From NCBI GenBank assembly GCA_910577035.1, contig CAJTKW010000026.1, positions 1-56,055 on the forward strand: 56,055 bases of DNA, read 5' to 3'. Each line of letters begins with the position of its first letter. Position 1 is the stretch's first letter. The notes under the pieces were generated by a model that saw only the letters and a program-made list of their open reading frames with translations, had not been told where the DNA came from and made no database searches. The position numbers and the translations under genes are program-made. This document shows positions 35,201-43,542 of this stretch, in pieces. This DNA comes from an uncultured Acetatifactor sp. GTDB taxonomy: Bacteria; Bacillota; Clostridia; Lachnospirales; Lachnospiraceae.

Positions 35201-35643
35201 TGGGGGCGTTTTGGGGAATATTTGCCGCCTGTCTGGTGTTTGCCTGTATCACGGACTGCAGGAGCCGTGAGGTATATAACATTACCTGGTGGGTGGCGGG
35301 AGCGGCGGCAGCAGTGCTCCTGCTCGGAGGGAGAAGGAGGCCTGACGGAATACTGCTTCTGGAACTGGGAGGGTTTATCCTGCTGCAGCTGAAGCTTTTT
35401 CCGAAGATGTACGGGCGGGCTGACTGTTATGCTTTCAGTGTCTGTGCAGTGGCGGAGGCAGCAGCAGGATTTTCGCTGACGGGATATTTCCTCCATATGG
35501 TGCTTTCCTTTCTTTTTCTGGCATTTGTACAGGCATTGCGCCATAACATTGGCAGTGGGGGAAAGCTGCTTCGTCCCGTGCCGTTTCTGCCGTATATAAC
35601 CCTTGCTTTCTGGTCGCTGCTTTGGTATAGTGTAACTGTTTAG
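35197..35643 (+). CDS. tadV: Prepilin peptidase, TadV/CpaA type (A24)
   Basis: 148 residues with about five hydrophobic helices. The two catalytic aspartates of A24 peptidases appear as TDCRSREVYN near residue 19-22 and as GRAD near residue 73, the GxxD motif. It cleaves the leader of the Flp-like pilin and of the pseudopilins encoded upstream. Its ATG overlaps the previous TGA, so it is the last clear member of the Tad operon. Confidence 0.85.
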   Translation: MMGAFWGIFAACLVFACITDCRSREVYNITWWVAGAAAAVLLLGGRRRPDGILLLELGGFILLQLKLFPKMYGRADCYAFSVCAVAEAAAGFSLTGYFLHMVLSFLFLAFVQALRHNIGSGGKLLRPVPFLPYITLAFWSLLWYSVTV

Positions 35644-35657
35644 AGTGGGGTGGCGGT

Positions 35658-36689
35658 ATGATTACAATTTCTCTGTGCATGATCGTGAAGAACGAAGAAC
35701 GGATATTGAGGAGATGCCTGGACAGCGTGGCGGATCTGGTGGATGAAATAATCATTGTAGATACCGGCTCTTCCGACGGGACGAAAAGCATTGCCGCGGA
35801 GTATACGGCGTCTGTTTATGATTTTGAGTGGACGGATGATTTCAGCGCGGCAAGGAACTTTGCCTTTTCCAGGGCCGGCATGGAATACATATATTCTGCC
35901 GATGCGGACGAGGTGCTGGATGAAGAGAACCGGCAGCGTTTCCTGCGGCTAAAGGAGACGCTGCTTCCCGAGATCGAGATCGTGCAGATGAAATACGGAA
36001 ATCAGCTGCAGTATAACACGGTATACAATTTTGATGAGGAGTACCGTCCCAAGCTGTTTAAGCGGCTGCGGGAGTTTGTGTGGGAGGCGCCGATACATGA
36101 GGCGGTACGGCTGAGCCCCACGGTTTATGACAGCGATATTGTGATCCGGCACTTGCCGGAGGGCAGCCATTCCGGAAGGGACCTTGCAAATTTCCGCAGG
36201 CATTGTGCAGAAGGGTACCGGCTTCCCAAACGGCTTCACAATATGTACGCCAGAGAACTGCTGCTGGCGGGAAAAGAGGAAGACTTTTTGCTGGCGGCGG
36301 ATTTCTTTGCGGCGTCGGCCGAGGATGGAACCAGGGACGGCGAGGAGGTCGCGGAGGCCTGCTGCATTGCCGCCCATGCCGCCAGGCTGGCGGGAGATAC
36401 GGTACGCTTTTTCAAGTATGCGTCAAAGGTGCTTGCCGGGGAAGCAAATTCTGAGATCTGCTGTGAAATGGGCCATTTTTATGAGGCGCTGGAGGACTAT
36501 GAGGAGGCTGCGGTCTGGTATTATAATGCTGTGTATGAGACGCAGCCCGTATTAAATATCCGGGCAGGCGGCATCGAGGGACTTGAAGGGCTGATCCGTT
36601 GCTATGAGCAGCTTTCGTGTCCGGAGCAGGTCCGGGAATACGGAGAAGAACTGATAAGGCGGACGGCCGGGGAGGACGGGAAACGATGA
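35658..36689 (+). CDS. Family 2 glycosyltransferase with helical repeat tail
   Basis: 343 residues. The N-terminal GT-A domain begins ISLCMIVKNEERILRRCL, followed by IVDTGSSDGT and the DADE metal motif (SADADEVLD, about residue 75-80). Residues 190-330 are helical repeats of TPR type (EALEDYEEAAVWYYNAV). This layout is common in clostridial GT2 proteins that modify proteins or short glycans. It follows the prepilin peptidase by 14 bases, so it could glycosylate the pilin, but it is also coupled to hisC by an ATGA overlap. Substrate unknown. Confidence 0.8.
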   Translation: MITISLCMIVKNEERILRRCLDSVADLVDEIIIVDTGSSDGTKSIAAEYTASVYDFEWTDDFSAARNFAFSRAGMEYIYSADADEVLDEENRQRFLRLKETLLPEIEIVQMKYGNQLQYNTVYNFDEEYRPKLFKRLREFVWEAPIHEAVRLSPTVYDSDIVIRHLPEGSHSGRDLANFRRHCAEGYRLPKRLHNMYARELLLAGKEEDFLLAADFFAASAEDGTRDGEEVAEACCIAAHAARLAGDTVRFFKYASKVLAGEANSEICCEMGHFYEALEDYEEAAVWYYNAVYETQPVLNIRAGGIEGLEGLIRCYEQLSCPEQVREYGEELIRRTAGEDGKR

Positions 36690-37738
36690 ACTGGGAAGAT
36701 AATGTACGGAAAGTGGTGCCCTATGTGGCGGGGGAGCAGCCCAATAAGCCGGATATGATTAAATTGAATACGAATGAAAGCCCGTATCCTCCGGCTCCCG
36801 GAGTGGCAAGGCTGGCAGCGGAAATGGACTGCGACGTCCTGCGCCTTTATCCGGATACCGATGCCGCCCCTCTTACGGAGGAGCTGGCGGCGTATTATCA
36901 TGTAAGCCGGAAGCAGGTGTTTGTGGGGGTGGGATCCGATGATGTGCTGTCCATGGCTTTTCTGACCTTTTTTAACAGCGGCAGGCCTGTTTTGTTCCCG
37001 GATGTGACCTATTCCTTTTATGATGTCTGGGCGAATCTGTACAGGATTCCTTATAAAACCTGTCCCCTGGATGATAACTGGCATATCCGTCCGGAAGACT
37101 ACAGGCAGCCAAACGGCGGCGTGATCTTTCCGAATCCCAACGCGCCTACCGGAGTACTGGAAAGCCTGGAAACGGTGGAAGAGATTGTGGCAGCCAACAG
37201 GGATGTGGTGGTTATAGCGGATGAAGCCTATGTGGATTTCGGCGGAGTCAGTGCCCTGCCGCTGCTGGAGAAATATGACAACCTGCTGGTGGTACAGACC
37301 TTTTCCAAGTCCCGGGCAATGGCCGGACTGCGGATCGGCTTTTGCATCGGGAACGAGAAGCTGATCGGATATTTGAACGACGTGAAATTTTCCTTTAATT
37401 CCTACACGATGAATCGGCCTGCCCAGATCCTGGGGGTGGAAGCAGTGAGGGATCGGGAGTATTTCCGGGAGACCACGGCTAAGATTGTGAATACCAGGGA
37501 GCGGGTGAAAAAAGAATTGAAAGAGCTTGGTTTTACGTTTCCCGATTCCAGGGCGAATTTCATTTTTGCCACTCATGACAGGATTCCGGCACGGCAGCTG
37601 TTTCAGGCGCTGCGGGAGGCAGAGATCTATGTGAGACACTGGGATAAGCCGAGAATTTCAAATTATCTCCGAATTACGGTAGGTACGGATGAACAGATGG
37701 ATAAGCTGCTGGCCTTTTTAAGAGACTATATCAGGTGA
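36686..37738 (+). CDS. hisC: Histidinol-phosphate aminotransferase
   Basis: 350 residues from the ATG at 36686, which has GGGGAGGACGGG before it and overlaps the previous stop as ATGA. LNTNESPYPPAPGV, NPNAPTGV, ADEAYVDF and the PLP lysine in FSKSRAMAGLRIGF are typical of HisC. It catalyses the imidazole-acetol phosphate to histidinol phosphate step of histidine synthesis. No other his gene is nearby, so an aromatic or related class I aminotransferase role is a minor alternative. Confidence 0.85.
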   Translation: MNWEDNVRKVVPYVAGEQPNKPDMIKLNTNESPYPPAPGVARLAAEMDCDVLRLYPDTDAAPLTEELAAYYHVSRKQVFVGVGSDDVLSMAFLTFFNSGRPVLFPDVTYSFYDVWANLYRIPYKTCPLDDNWHIRPEDYRQPNGGVIFPNPNAPTGVLESLETVEEIVAANRDVVVIADEAYVDFGGVSALPLLEKYDNLLVVQTFSKSRAMAGLRIGFCIGNEKLIGYLNDVKFSFNSYTMNRPAQILGVEAVRDREYFRETTAKIVNTRERVKKELKELGFTFPDSRANFIFATHDRIPARQLFQALREAEIYVRHWDKPRISNYLRITVGTDEQMDKLLAFLRDYIR

Positions 37739-37804
37739 CGGCGGAGAAGGCACGAACGCTTCGAAGAAAACAAAATCATACCGATAATCGTGGGAGGAAA
37801 GTTT

Positions 37805-38656
37805 ATGATAAAGAGTGTTTTAAAGGGTATTGTGATCGGCATTGCAAATATTGTGCCGGGGGTCAGCGGCGGGACCATGATGGTGTCCATGGGAATTTAT
37901 GATAAGCTGATTCACTGTATTACCCATCTGTTCAGTGAGTTTAAGAAGAGCGTAAAGTTTCTCTTTCCCATCGCGGTGGGAATGCTGCTTGCCATTGTGG
38001 GAAGTTCCTTTGCGCTGAAGGAGCTGTTTGCAAGGATACCCATTCAGACCAATCTGCTTTTCGTGGGTCTGATTCTGGGGGGCCTTCCGGCAATCTCAAA
38101 GAATGTTAAGGGAAAGAGCTTCCGGATCGGGCATATTCTGGCGGCATTTGCTTTTTTTGCCCTGGTAGTGGGAATGGCGGCCATGGGAGAAACGGAGGGG
38201 GCGGCGGCAGACCTTACTTTCAGTGTGGGAAATGTGCTGATCCTTTTCGTGGTGGGGGTGATTACCTCTGCTACTATGGTGATTCCCGGTGTCAGCGGTT
38301 CCATGGTGTTGATGCTGATGGGCTTTTATGAACCGATTCTGGTTACGATTACGGATTTTATCACGGCACTGGTACATTTGGACATGAAAGGGATACTGGC
38401 CGGCTGCGGTGTGCTGATTCCCTTTGGCCTTGGTGTGGTGGCGGGAATCTTTGGAATTGCCAAGCTGGTGGAGGTGATTTTCGAAAAGTTTCCTCTGTAC
38501 GCTTATTGGGCAATTATCGGTCTGATTGTGGCTTCACCGGTGGCAATTCTGCTGATGAATCTGTCTGTTTTTTCACAGATAACCGTCTTAAGCGGAATAA
38601 CCGGTGCGGCGGCGCTGGCGGCGGGCTTTGCGGTGGCAATGAAGCTGGGTGATTAA
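37805..38656 (+). CDS. DUF368 membrane protein, PopT-type polyprenyl-phosphate transporter
   Basis: 283 residues from the ATG at 37805 (GGGAGGAAAG upstream); a GTG at 37790 would add only MGGKF. The start VIGIANIVPGVSGGTMMVSMGIYDKLI and the internal repeat VIPGVSGSMVLMLMGFYEPIL are the twin signatures of DUF368. About eight hydrophobic helices are visible. Members of this family have been linked to return of undecaprenyl phosphate across the membrane, which cell-wall and polysaccharide synthesis need. Confidence 0.88.
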   Translation: MIKSVLKGIVIGIANIVPGVSGGTMMVSMGIYDKLIHCITHLFSEFKKSVKFLFPIAVGMLLAIVGSSFALKELFARIPIQTNLLFVGLILGGLPAISKNVKGKSFRIGHILAAFAFFALVVGMAAMGETEGAAADLTFSVGNVLILFVVGVITSATMVIPGVSGSMVLMLMGFYEPILVTITDFITALVHLDMKGILAGCGVLIPFGLGVVAGIFGIAKLVEVIFEKFPLYAYWAIIGLIVASPVAILLMNLSVFSQITVLSGITGAAALAAGFAVAMKLGD

Positions 38657-38745
38657 TCGGCGTGGCGGCAGGCGGCGTGCGCAGACTGTATGGCAGCAGG
38701 CCGGGGTGCAGCAGGCGGCGACATGGTATCGGGGAGGGACAGGGA

Positions 38746-39537
38746 ATGGCGATGTATGGGGATTTTGCGGCAGTGTATGATACGTTTATGGACAATACGC
38801 CTTACGGACTCTGGAGTGAGCGTCTGGATACTCTTATAAAGAAGTACGGCGTGTCCAGGCCGGAGCGGGATGCGGAGAATATTCTGGATTCCGAGCGGAA
38901 CCTGGTGGTGGACCTGGGCTGTGGTACGGGTACTCTGACAGAGCTGATGTATGCGAAGGGCTATGATATGATCGGCGTGGACGAATCCGAGGCCATGTTG
39001 AATATTGCCATGCAGAAGAAAGAAAAGAGCGGTTCCGAGATTCTTTACCTGATGCAGGATATGAGGGAGCTTGACCTGTACAGTACCGTGGGGACGGTGT
39101 TCAGCGTGTGCGACTCCTTAAATTACATTCTGGAGGAGGAAGAGCTGGAAGCCGTATTTTCTCTGGTGCAGAATTACCTTTTTCCCGGGGGGATTCTGAT
39201 ATTTGATTTCAACACGGAGTATAAGTATCGTGAAGTGATCGGCAATACTGTCATTGCAGAGAACCGGGAGGACTGCAGCTTTATCTGGGAAAATGTGTAT
39301 GACCCGGAGGATGAGATCAACGAATATGATCTGACATTGTTTGTCCGGGAGGAGGATGGCCGGTTCCGGCGGTTTACAGAGACTCATCTCCAGCGGGGCT
39401 ATACGCCGGAGCAGATAGGCAGGCTGGTGGAGCAGGCGGGGCTGAAAATTCTGGAGATGACGGATGCCGATACCGGCGGCAGTGTGAGGCCGGAAAGCGA
39501 GAGGGTGCTGGTGTGTGCCGTTCGCGAGGCAGAGTAA
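38746..39537 (+). CDS. SAM-dependent class I methyltransferase
   Basis: 263 residues from the ATG at 38746 (GGGGAGGGACAGGG before it); an upstream GC-rich extension to 38662 is not protein-like. The SAM-binding motif I is VVDLGCGTGTLTELM, followed by DMIGVDESEAML and MQDMREL. Its start, YGDFAAVYDTFMD, is typical of a widespread Firmicutes family with unknown substrate. It ends VCAVREAE, and the stop codon lies in the first degenerate copy of a tandem repeat that fills the following gap. Confidence 0.8.
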   Translation: MAMYGDFAAVYDTFMDNTPYGLWSERLDTLIKKYGVSRPERDAENILDSERNLVVDLGCGTGTLTELMYAKGYDMIGVDESEAMLNIAMQKKEKSGSEILYLMQDMRELDLYSTVGTVFSVCDSLNYILEEEELEAVFSLVQNYLFPGGILIFDFNTEYKYREVIGNTVIAENREDCSFIWENVYDPEDEINEYDLTLFVREEDGRFRRFTETHLQRGYTPEQIGRLVEQAGLKILEMTDADTGGSVRPESERVLVCAVREAE

Positions 39538-39703
39538 GAGACCGTCTGCGGGGCAGAACCGGAGACTGTTCGTGAGACAGAACCGGAGACTGTCTGCGGG
39601 CAGAGTAAGAGACTGTCTGCGGGACGGAACCGGAGACTGCCTGCGGGCAGAGTAAGAGACTGTCTGCGGGACAGAACCGGAGACTGTCTGCGGGGCAGAA
39701 TGG
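39538..39703 (+). repeat. Tandem 23/24-bp repeat array, about 7 copies
   Basis: Seven back-to-back units share the core GAGACTGTCTGCGGG and end either in CAGAACCG (24-bp form) or in CAGAGTAA (23-bp form). Units begin at 39538, 39562, 39586, 39609, 39633, 39656 and 39680. The end of the upstream gene (to 39537) is itself a degenerate copy that carries its stop codon, and the 23-bp copies repeat that GAGTAA. There are no spacers, so it is not a CRISPR array. Confidence 0.9.
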
Positions 39704-39758
39704 GAAAGATATGGATAGAAACTGAGAGAGATGGACGATTAAAAGGATGTAAATAAGC

Positions 39759-40637
39759 ATGAAAGATTACATTGTACGGGTTACAGCTGCGGATACACAG
39801 ATCAGGGCCTTTGCCTGCACTACAAGGGAAATGGCGGAGGCGGCGAGACAGATTCATAATACCAGTCCGGTGGTAACGGCAGCGCTGGGACGTCTGCTGA
39901 GTGCAGGGGCCATGATGGGTACCATGCTCAAGGGAGAGCAGGATCTGCTGACCCTGCAGGTGAAAGGGGACGGGCCTGTGCAGGGACTGATCGTGACGGC
40001 GGATTCCCGGGGAAATGTCAAGGGGTATCCGGAGGTGGCAGATGTGATTCTGCCGGCAAATGCCCTGGGGAAGCTGGACGTAGGGGGTGCGGTAGGGCAG
40101 GGCACCTTAAGTGTTATCAGGGATATGGGCCTGAAAGAGCCTTATGTGGGACAGACATTGCTGCAGACCGGTGAGATCGCCGAGGATCTGACTTATTATT
40201 TTGCGGCATCTGAACAGGTGCCGTCCTCTGTGGGACTGGGCGTGCTGATGAATCGTGACAATACGGTGAAGCAGGCGGGGGGATTTATTATTCAGCTTAT
40301 GCCCTTTGCCGGAGAGAGCGTGGTCAGCAGGCTGGAGGAGAACCTGAGCCGGGTGCAGCCGGTAACGGCGATGCTGGATGAGGGAAAGACGCCGGAGCAG
40401 ATGCTGGACCTTCTGTTGGAAGGCTTATGCCCTGTGGTGACGGATACCATGGAGACGGTCTTTTCCTGTAACTGCAGCAAAGACAAAATAGAAAGGGTAC
40501 TGATCAGCCTGGGGCAGCAGGAGATAAAGGACATGATAGAGGAAGGGCAGGAGATAGAGGTCAACTGTCATTTCTGCAATTCTCATTACAAATTCAGCGT
40601 GGAAGAATTAAGGGAACTGTACCGCCGGAGCAGATAA
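39759..40637 (+). CDS. hslO: Redox-regulated chaperone Hsp33
   Basis: 292 residues. The start IVRVTAADTQIRAFACTTR and the middle GYPEVADVILPANALGKLDVGGAVGQGTL match the Hsp33 core. The zinc switch at the C-terminus is CNCSKDKIERVL then CHFCNSHYKF, giving the four cysteines (CxC and CxxC) that form disulfides under oxidative stress and turn on chaperone activity. It is a stand-alone gene between the repeat array and an inverted repeat that overlaps its stop. Confidence 0.94.
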   Translation: MKDYIVRVTAADTQIRAFACTTREMAEAARQIHNTSPVVTAALGRLLSAGAMMGTMLKGEQDLLTLQVKGDGPVQGLIVTADSRGNVKGYPEVADVILPANALGKLDVGGAVGQGTLSVIRDMGLKEPYVGQTLLQTGEIAEDLTYYFAASEQVPSSVGLGVLMNRDNTVKQAGGFIIQLMPFAGESVVSRLEENLSRVQPVTAMLDEGKTPEQMLDLLLEGLCPVVTDTMETVFSCNCSKDKIERVLISLGQQEIKDMIEEGQEIEVNCHFCNSHYKFSVEELRELYRRSR

Positions 40638-40669
40638 GAAGGGATGTGCGGAAAGCCCATCCCTTCTTA
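40635..40669. terminator. 12-bp inverted repeat after hslO, possible bidirectional terminator
   Basis: TAAGAAGGGATG (40635-40646) pairs perfectly with CATCCCTTCTTA (40658-40669) around an 11-base loop. The first three bases are the hslO stop codon. There is no T-run behind it on either strand, so it may be an mRNA-protecting hairpin or a Rho-type or weak terminator between hslO and the convergent gene at 40739. Confidence 0.5.
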
Positions 40670-40689
40670 CGGAATAAATGAAATGCGAT

Positions 40690-40725
40690 GTGCCCGGCGG
40701 CGTGCGGTGTACCCGGCGGCGTGCG
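40690..40725 (+). repeat. Short GC-rich direct repeat between hslO and the convergent gene
   Basis: Two 17-base copies, GTGCCCGGCGGCGTGCG (40690-40706) and GTACCCGGCGGCGTGCG (40709-40725), differ at one base and are separated by two bases. The core GGCGGCGTGCGC also occurs once at 38671-38682, in the gap before the methyltransferase gene. No function is apparent. Confidence 0.6.
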
Positions 40726-40738
40726 CTTGCACGGCTGC

Positions 40739-41230
40739 TTACTGTGTAACGGCGGCCTTCTCCAGAGAACTACGGATTGCCTCCAGCAGGACCAGGGAGG
40801 TATATTTGCTGTCGGAGGAATAGGTAACGCCTTCCAGGGTCTGCAGTTCATACACCTGGCTGCAGATTGACTCAAAGGTGGGCTCCAGCAGAGGATACAT
40901 GGTGGTGATGGCATCGTTCAGGTTTACCATGCGTATGGAGGTAATGGAATTCTTATCCACAATGACTTCGACGTCGATGGACTGATTCCCCAGTATCAGC
41001 TCGGTGGTATAGATGCCGGGTATGTAGAGAGCGTCGGAGCCGGTAGTCACCGATTCCTCATCAGGAGCAGTACTGTCCGCCGGGGGACTGTCCGGGGCGG
41101 GGGTCTTCTCTTTGTCGGGCAGGAACATCATCACAAGCAGTACGATGAACAGAATGCCCAAAGCAGCGAAGATAGCGGTATAAATCAGCTCCTTCATGTG
41201 AAGTACAACAATTTTCGTTTTAGCACTCAT
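40739..41230 (-). CDS. Membrane-anchored FMN_bind-like protein
   Basis: 163 residues. A single N-terminal helix (about 15-36, AIFAALGILFIVLLVMMFL) is followed by a Pro/Ser/Asp-rich linker and a small domain. That domain begins YIPGIYTTELILGNQSIDVEV and ends YTSLVLLEAIRSSLEKA, the strand and helix pattern of FMN_bind domains. The flavin-attachment motif (SGAT/S) is not obvious, the segment being EGVTYSSDS, so it may not carry FMN. AGGGGA lies before the ATG. It probably faces the cell exterior. The function is unknown. Confidence 0.65.
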   Translation of the reverse strand: MSAKTKIVVLHMKELIYTAIFAALGILFIVLLVMMFLPDKEKTPAPDSPPADSTAPDEESVTTGSDALYIPGIYTTELILGNQSIDVEVIVDKNSITSIRMVNLNDAITTMYPLLEPTFESICSQVYELQTLEGVTYSSDSKYTSLVLLEAIRSSLEKAAVTQ

Positions 41231-41293
41231 TTATATTCCCCTTGGTTGTCATATTTTTTTCTTTATAATAAGTATGTGGGGAGAGGGGGGTTT

Positions 41294-41467
41294 ATGCTAA
41301 GGAAACGCTTTCATCGGCGTTTTCCCGAGGATTTCCTGCCCTATGGGAAACTGCACCGCCAGGGGCGTGCACCAGGAGCGGATAACCAAGAGCGGGAAGC
41401 ACTGTTTTTTATTGACAAGAGGGCGCTGCGTTGTTATGATAGATGGCAGGACAAGGGCGTTCTATGA
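41294..41467 (+). CDS. Possible 57-residue basic protein
   Basis: An ORF from ATG 41294 encodes a short basic protein (MLRKRFHRRFPEDFLPYGKL at its start). GAGAGGGGGG precedes it, and a TATAAT at 41264-41269 could serve as -10. Against it, the strong glnA promoter and terminator hairpin lie within its 3' half, and no family is recognised. It may be just leader DNA; it is listed because ribosome site and promoter are both present. Confidence 0.25.
   Translation: MLRKRFHRRFPEDFLPYGKLHRQGRAPGADNQEREALFFIDKRALRCYDRWQDKGVL
41412..41440 (+). promoter_or_regulatory. Promoter of glnA
   Basis: TTGACA (41412-41417) and TATGAT (41435-41440) are separated by exactly 17 bases. Transcription would begin near 41447, just before a terminator hairpin, with the glnA start at 41514. 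Confidence 0.75.
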
Positions 41468-41490
41468 AGGAGTAGGACTGCCCTTTTGTT
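41453..41490 (+). terminator. Hairpin terminator in the glnA leader, possible attenuator
   Basis: AAGGGCGTTCTA (41453-41464) pairs with TAGGAC and GCCCTT (41473-41485, one T bulged, one G-U pair) around the loop TGAAGGAG, and TTGTT follows after the TT that closes the stem. It lies between the glnA promoter and the glnA ribosome site, so reading through it would decide glnA expression. An ANTAR antiterminator is encoded right after glnA. It could otherwise be the end of the small ORF at 41294. Confidence 0.6.
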
Positions 41491-41513
41491 AGTGGGAAAA
41501 CGGAGGTCGCGCT

Positions 41514-42836
41514 ATGAAGAGCTATACGAGGGAAGATGTTTTAAGGCTTGCCAGGGAGGAGGATATAGAGTTTATCCGTCTGCAGTTTACGGATATGTTC
41601 GGCAATCTGAAGAATATTGCCGTGACGGCAAGCCAGCTGGAGAGGGCACTGGACAATAAGTGTATGTTTGACGGGTCGGCCATTGACGGGTATGTGGGGA
41701 TCGAGGAGTCGGATATGTATCTGTATCCCGATCTGTCCACGCTGGAAATATTCCCCTGGAGGCCGCAGCAGGGCAAGGTGGCACGGATGATCTGTGACAT
41801 TCACCGGCCTGACGGCACGCCTTTTGCCGGAGATCCGAGAGTGGTGCTGAAAAAGGCGGTTAAAGAGGCGGCGGAGATGGGATATACCTTTGAAGTTGGT
41901 CCGGAATGTGAATTTTTCCTGTTTAATACGGACGAAAACGCCATGCCTACCACAGCTACCCATGAGCAGGCGGGTTACTTTGACATCGGGCCGCTGGACG
42001 GAGGAGAAAATGCCCGACGCGACATTGTCATGACCCTGGAGGATATGGGGCTGGTCATTGAGGCATCCCATCATGAAATGGCGCCTGCCCAGCATGAAAT
42101 CGATCTGCGGTATGATGAGGCCCTGGCGGCCGCCGATAATATCATGACCTTTAAGCTGGCGGCGCGGACCATTGCAAAGCGCCATGGCCTTCATGCTACC
42201 TTTATGCCCAAGCCGAAGTATGGGGTCAATGGATCCGGTATGCACATTAATATGTCCCTGCACAGGAACGGCAGGAATGTTTTCGAGGATGAAGGGGACG
42301 TGAACGGACTGAGCAGGGAAGCTTATTATTTTATCGGCGGCATTATGAAGCATATTAAGGGAATGGCGGCGGTGACGAATCCTCTTGTGAATTCCTATAA
42401 GCGGCTGGTTCCCGGCTTTGCGGCGCCGGTTTATATTGCGTGGAGTGCTGCCAACAGAAGCCCGCTGATCCGCATTCCTGCGGGAAGTGCCAGAGTGGAG
42501 CTTCGAAGCCCGGATTCTGCGGCCAATCCTTATCTGACGCTGGCACTGTGCCTGAAGGCGGGACTTGACGGGATTCTCCATGAGACAGAACCGCCGGGGA
42601 GTGTGGACTGCAATATCTACACCATGACGGACAGGGAGAGGGAGGCGCTACATATCGAGAATCTGCCGGGAACCCTGATTGAGGCCGTGGAGGAGATGAA
42701 GAAGGATCCGTTTATTTCGGAGGTGCTGGGGGAGCATATAGCAGGGAATTATATTGCCGCCAAAGAAAACGAATGGCAGAGATACCGGGCACATGTATCG
42801 GAGTGGGAGATACAGGAATATTTGTACAGGTACTAG
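41514..42836 (+). CDS. glnA: Glutamine synthetase, type I
   Basis: 440 residues. MFDGSAIDGYVGIEESDMYLYPD, the metal and glutamate site GPECEFFLF, KPKYGVNGSGMHIN and NPYLTLALCLKAGLDGI are all standard GSI sequences. The region where GSI-beta enzymes carry the adenylylated Tyr reads HIENLPGTLIEAV, without that Tyr, which points to the GSI-alpha type not controlled by adenylylation. CGGAGG precedes the ATG. It makes glutamine from glutamate and ammonia. The ANTAR gene starts about 58 bases downstream. Confidence 0.95.
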   Translation: MKSYTREDVLRLAREEDIEFIRLQFTDMFGNLKNIAVTASQLERALDNKCMFDGSAIDGYVGIEESDMYLYPDLSTLEIFPWRPQQGKVARMICDIHRPDGTPFAGDPRVVLKKAVKEAAEMGYTFEVGPECEFFLFNTDENAMPTTATHEQAGYFDIGPLDGGENARRDIVMTLEDMGLVIEASHHEMAPAQHEIDLRYDEALAAADNIMTFKLAARTIAKRHGLHATFMPKPKYGVNGSGMHINMSLHRNGRNVFEDEGDVNGLSREAYYFIGGIMKHIKGMAAVTNPLVNSYKRLVPGFAAPVYIAWSAANRSPLIRIPAGSARVELRSPDSAANPYLTLALCLKAGLDGILHETEPPGSVDCNIYTMTDREREALHIENLPGTLIEAVEEMKKDPFISEVLGEHIAGNYIAAKENEWQRYRAHVSEWEIQEYLYRY

Positions 42837-42894
42837 TGCGCCATTTGGCTGGAAAGGAACGGATTACGATACCAGCCGGGGAGGTGGTGGGTAT

Positions 42895-43440
42895 TTGACC
42901 AATATTATTATAGCCCTGCCAAAGCTTGAGGATGCCAGGGGAATGAAAAATATCCTGGTGCGGGGCGGCTTTACCGTCACCGGCATCTGTACTGCCGGGG
43001 CCCGGGCGATCAGCCTGGCGGACGGCCTGCATGACGGCATAATGATTTGCAGCTATAAGCTGACGGATATGGTATATTCGGAGCTTCACGAGTGCCTTCC
43101 GCCTGGTTTTGAGATGCTGCTGATGGCTTCCGATCATCTGCTGGGCCAGTGTGAGGGGGAAGGAATTGTGTGCCTTTCTTTGCCGTTAAAGACAGGAGAT
43201 CTGCTGCGTACCCTGGGCATGATGGCGGAATACGTGGAGCGCAGGCGGCGGAAGGCAAGACAGAAGCCGAGAACGAGAAATGCCGAAGAGGAAGAGGCGG
43301 TAGCTGCGGCGAAGGAGCTTTTGATGGCCAGGAACCATATGTCCGAGAGTGAGGCGCACAGGTATTTGCAGAAATGCAGCATGGACAGCGGGACAAATAT
43401 GGCGGAGGCGGCATTGATGATACTGGCCATGGAGGGGTAG
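42895..43440 (+). CDS. ANTAR-domain response regulator (RNA antiterminator)
   Basis: About 181 residues from a TTG at 42895 with GGGGAGGTGG just upstream; an open frame runs further back inside glnA, but that part is not coding. Residues 1-115 form a degenerate receiver-like domain (NIIIALPKLEDARGMKNIL) without the usual phospho-Asp pattern. The C-terminal ~50 residues (AAAKELLMARNHMSESEAHRYL) are an ANTAR helix bundle, which binds paired RNA hairpins and prevents termination. Its place behind glnA suggests control of nitrogen genes, probably including glnA. Confidence 0.85.
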   Translation: MTNIIIALPKLEDARGMKNILVRGGFTVTGICTAGARAISLADGLHDGIMICSYKLTDMVYSELHECLPPGFEMLLMASDHLLGQCEGEGIVCLSLPLKTGDLLRTLGMMAEYVERRRRKARQKPRTRNAEEEEAVAAAKELLMARNHMSESEAHRYLQKCSMDSGTNMAEAALMILAMEG

Positions 43441-43542
43441 CGTGAAGGGAAGCTCAGTTTTCCACGGGTCAACCTGTTGCCCCTGGGTACTTGTTTGTTA
43501 TGGGATTGTGAGTGGCGGCAGGGCCGCGACATGGAGGGCAGG

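Noticed and set aside
39538..39703. Repeat array considered as CRISPR
   Set aside because: Units are directly adjacent with no unique spacers, and no cas gene is present.
39374..39857. Ser/Pro/Arg-rich minus-strand frames over the 39538 repeat array
   Set aside because: They are products of the tandem repeat being open in several frames; no start signal is present.
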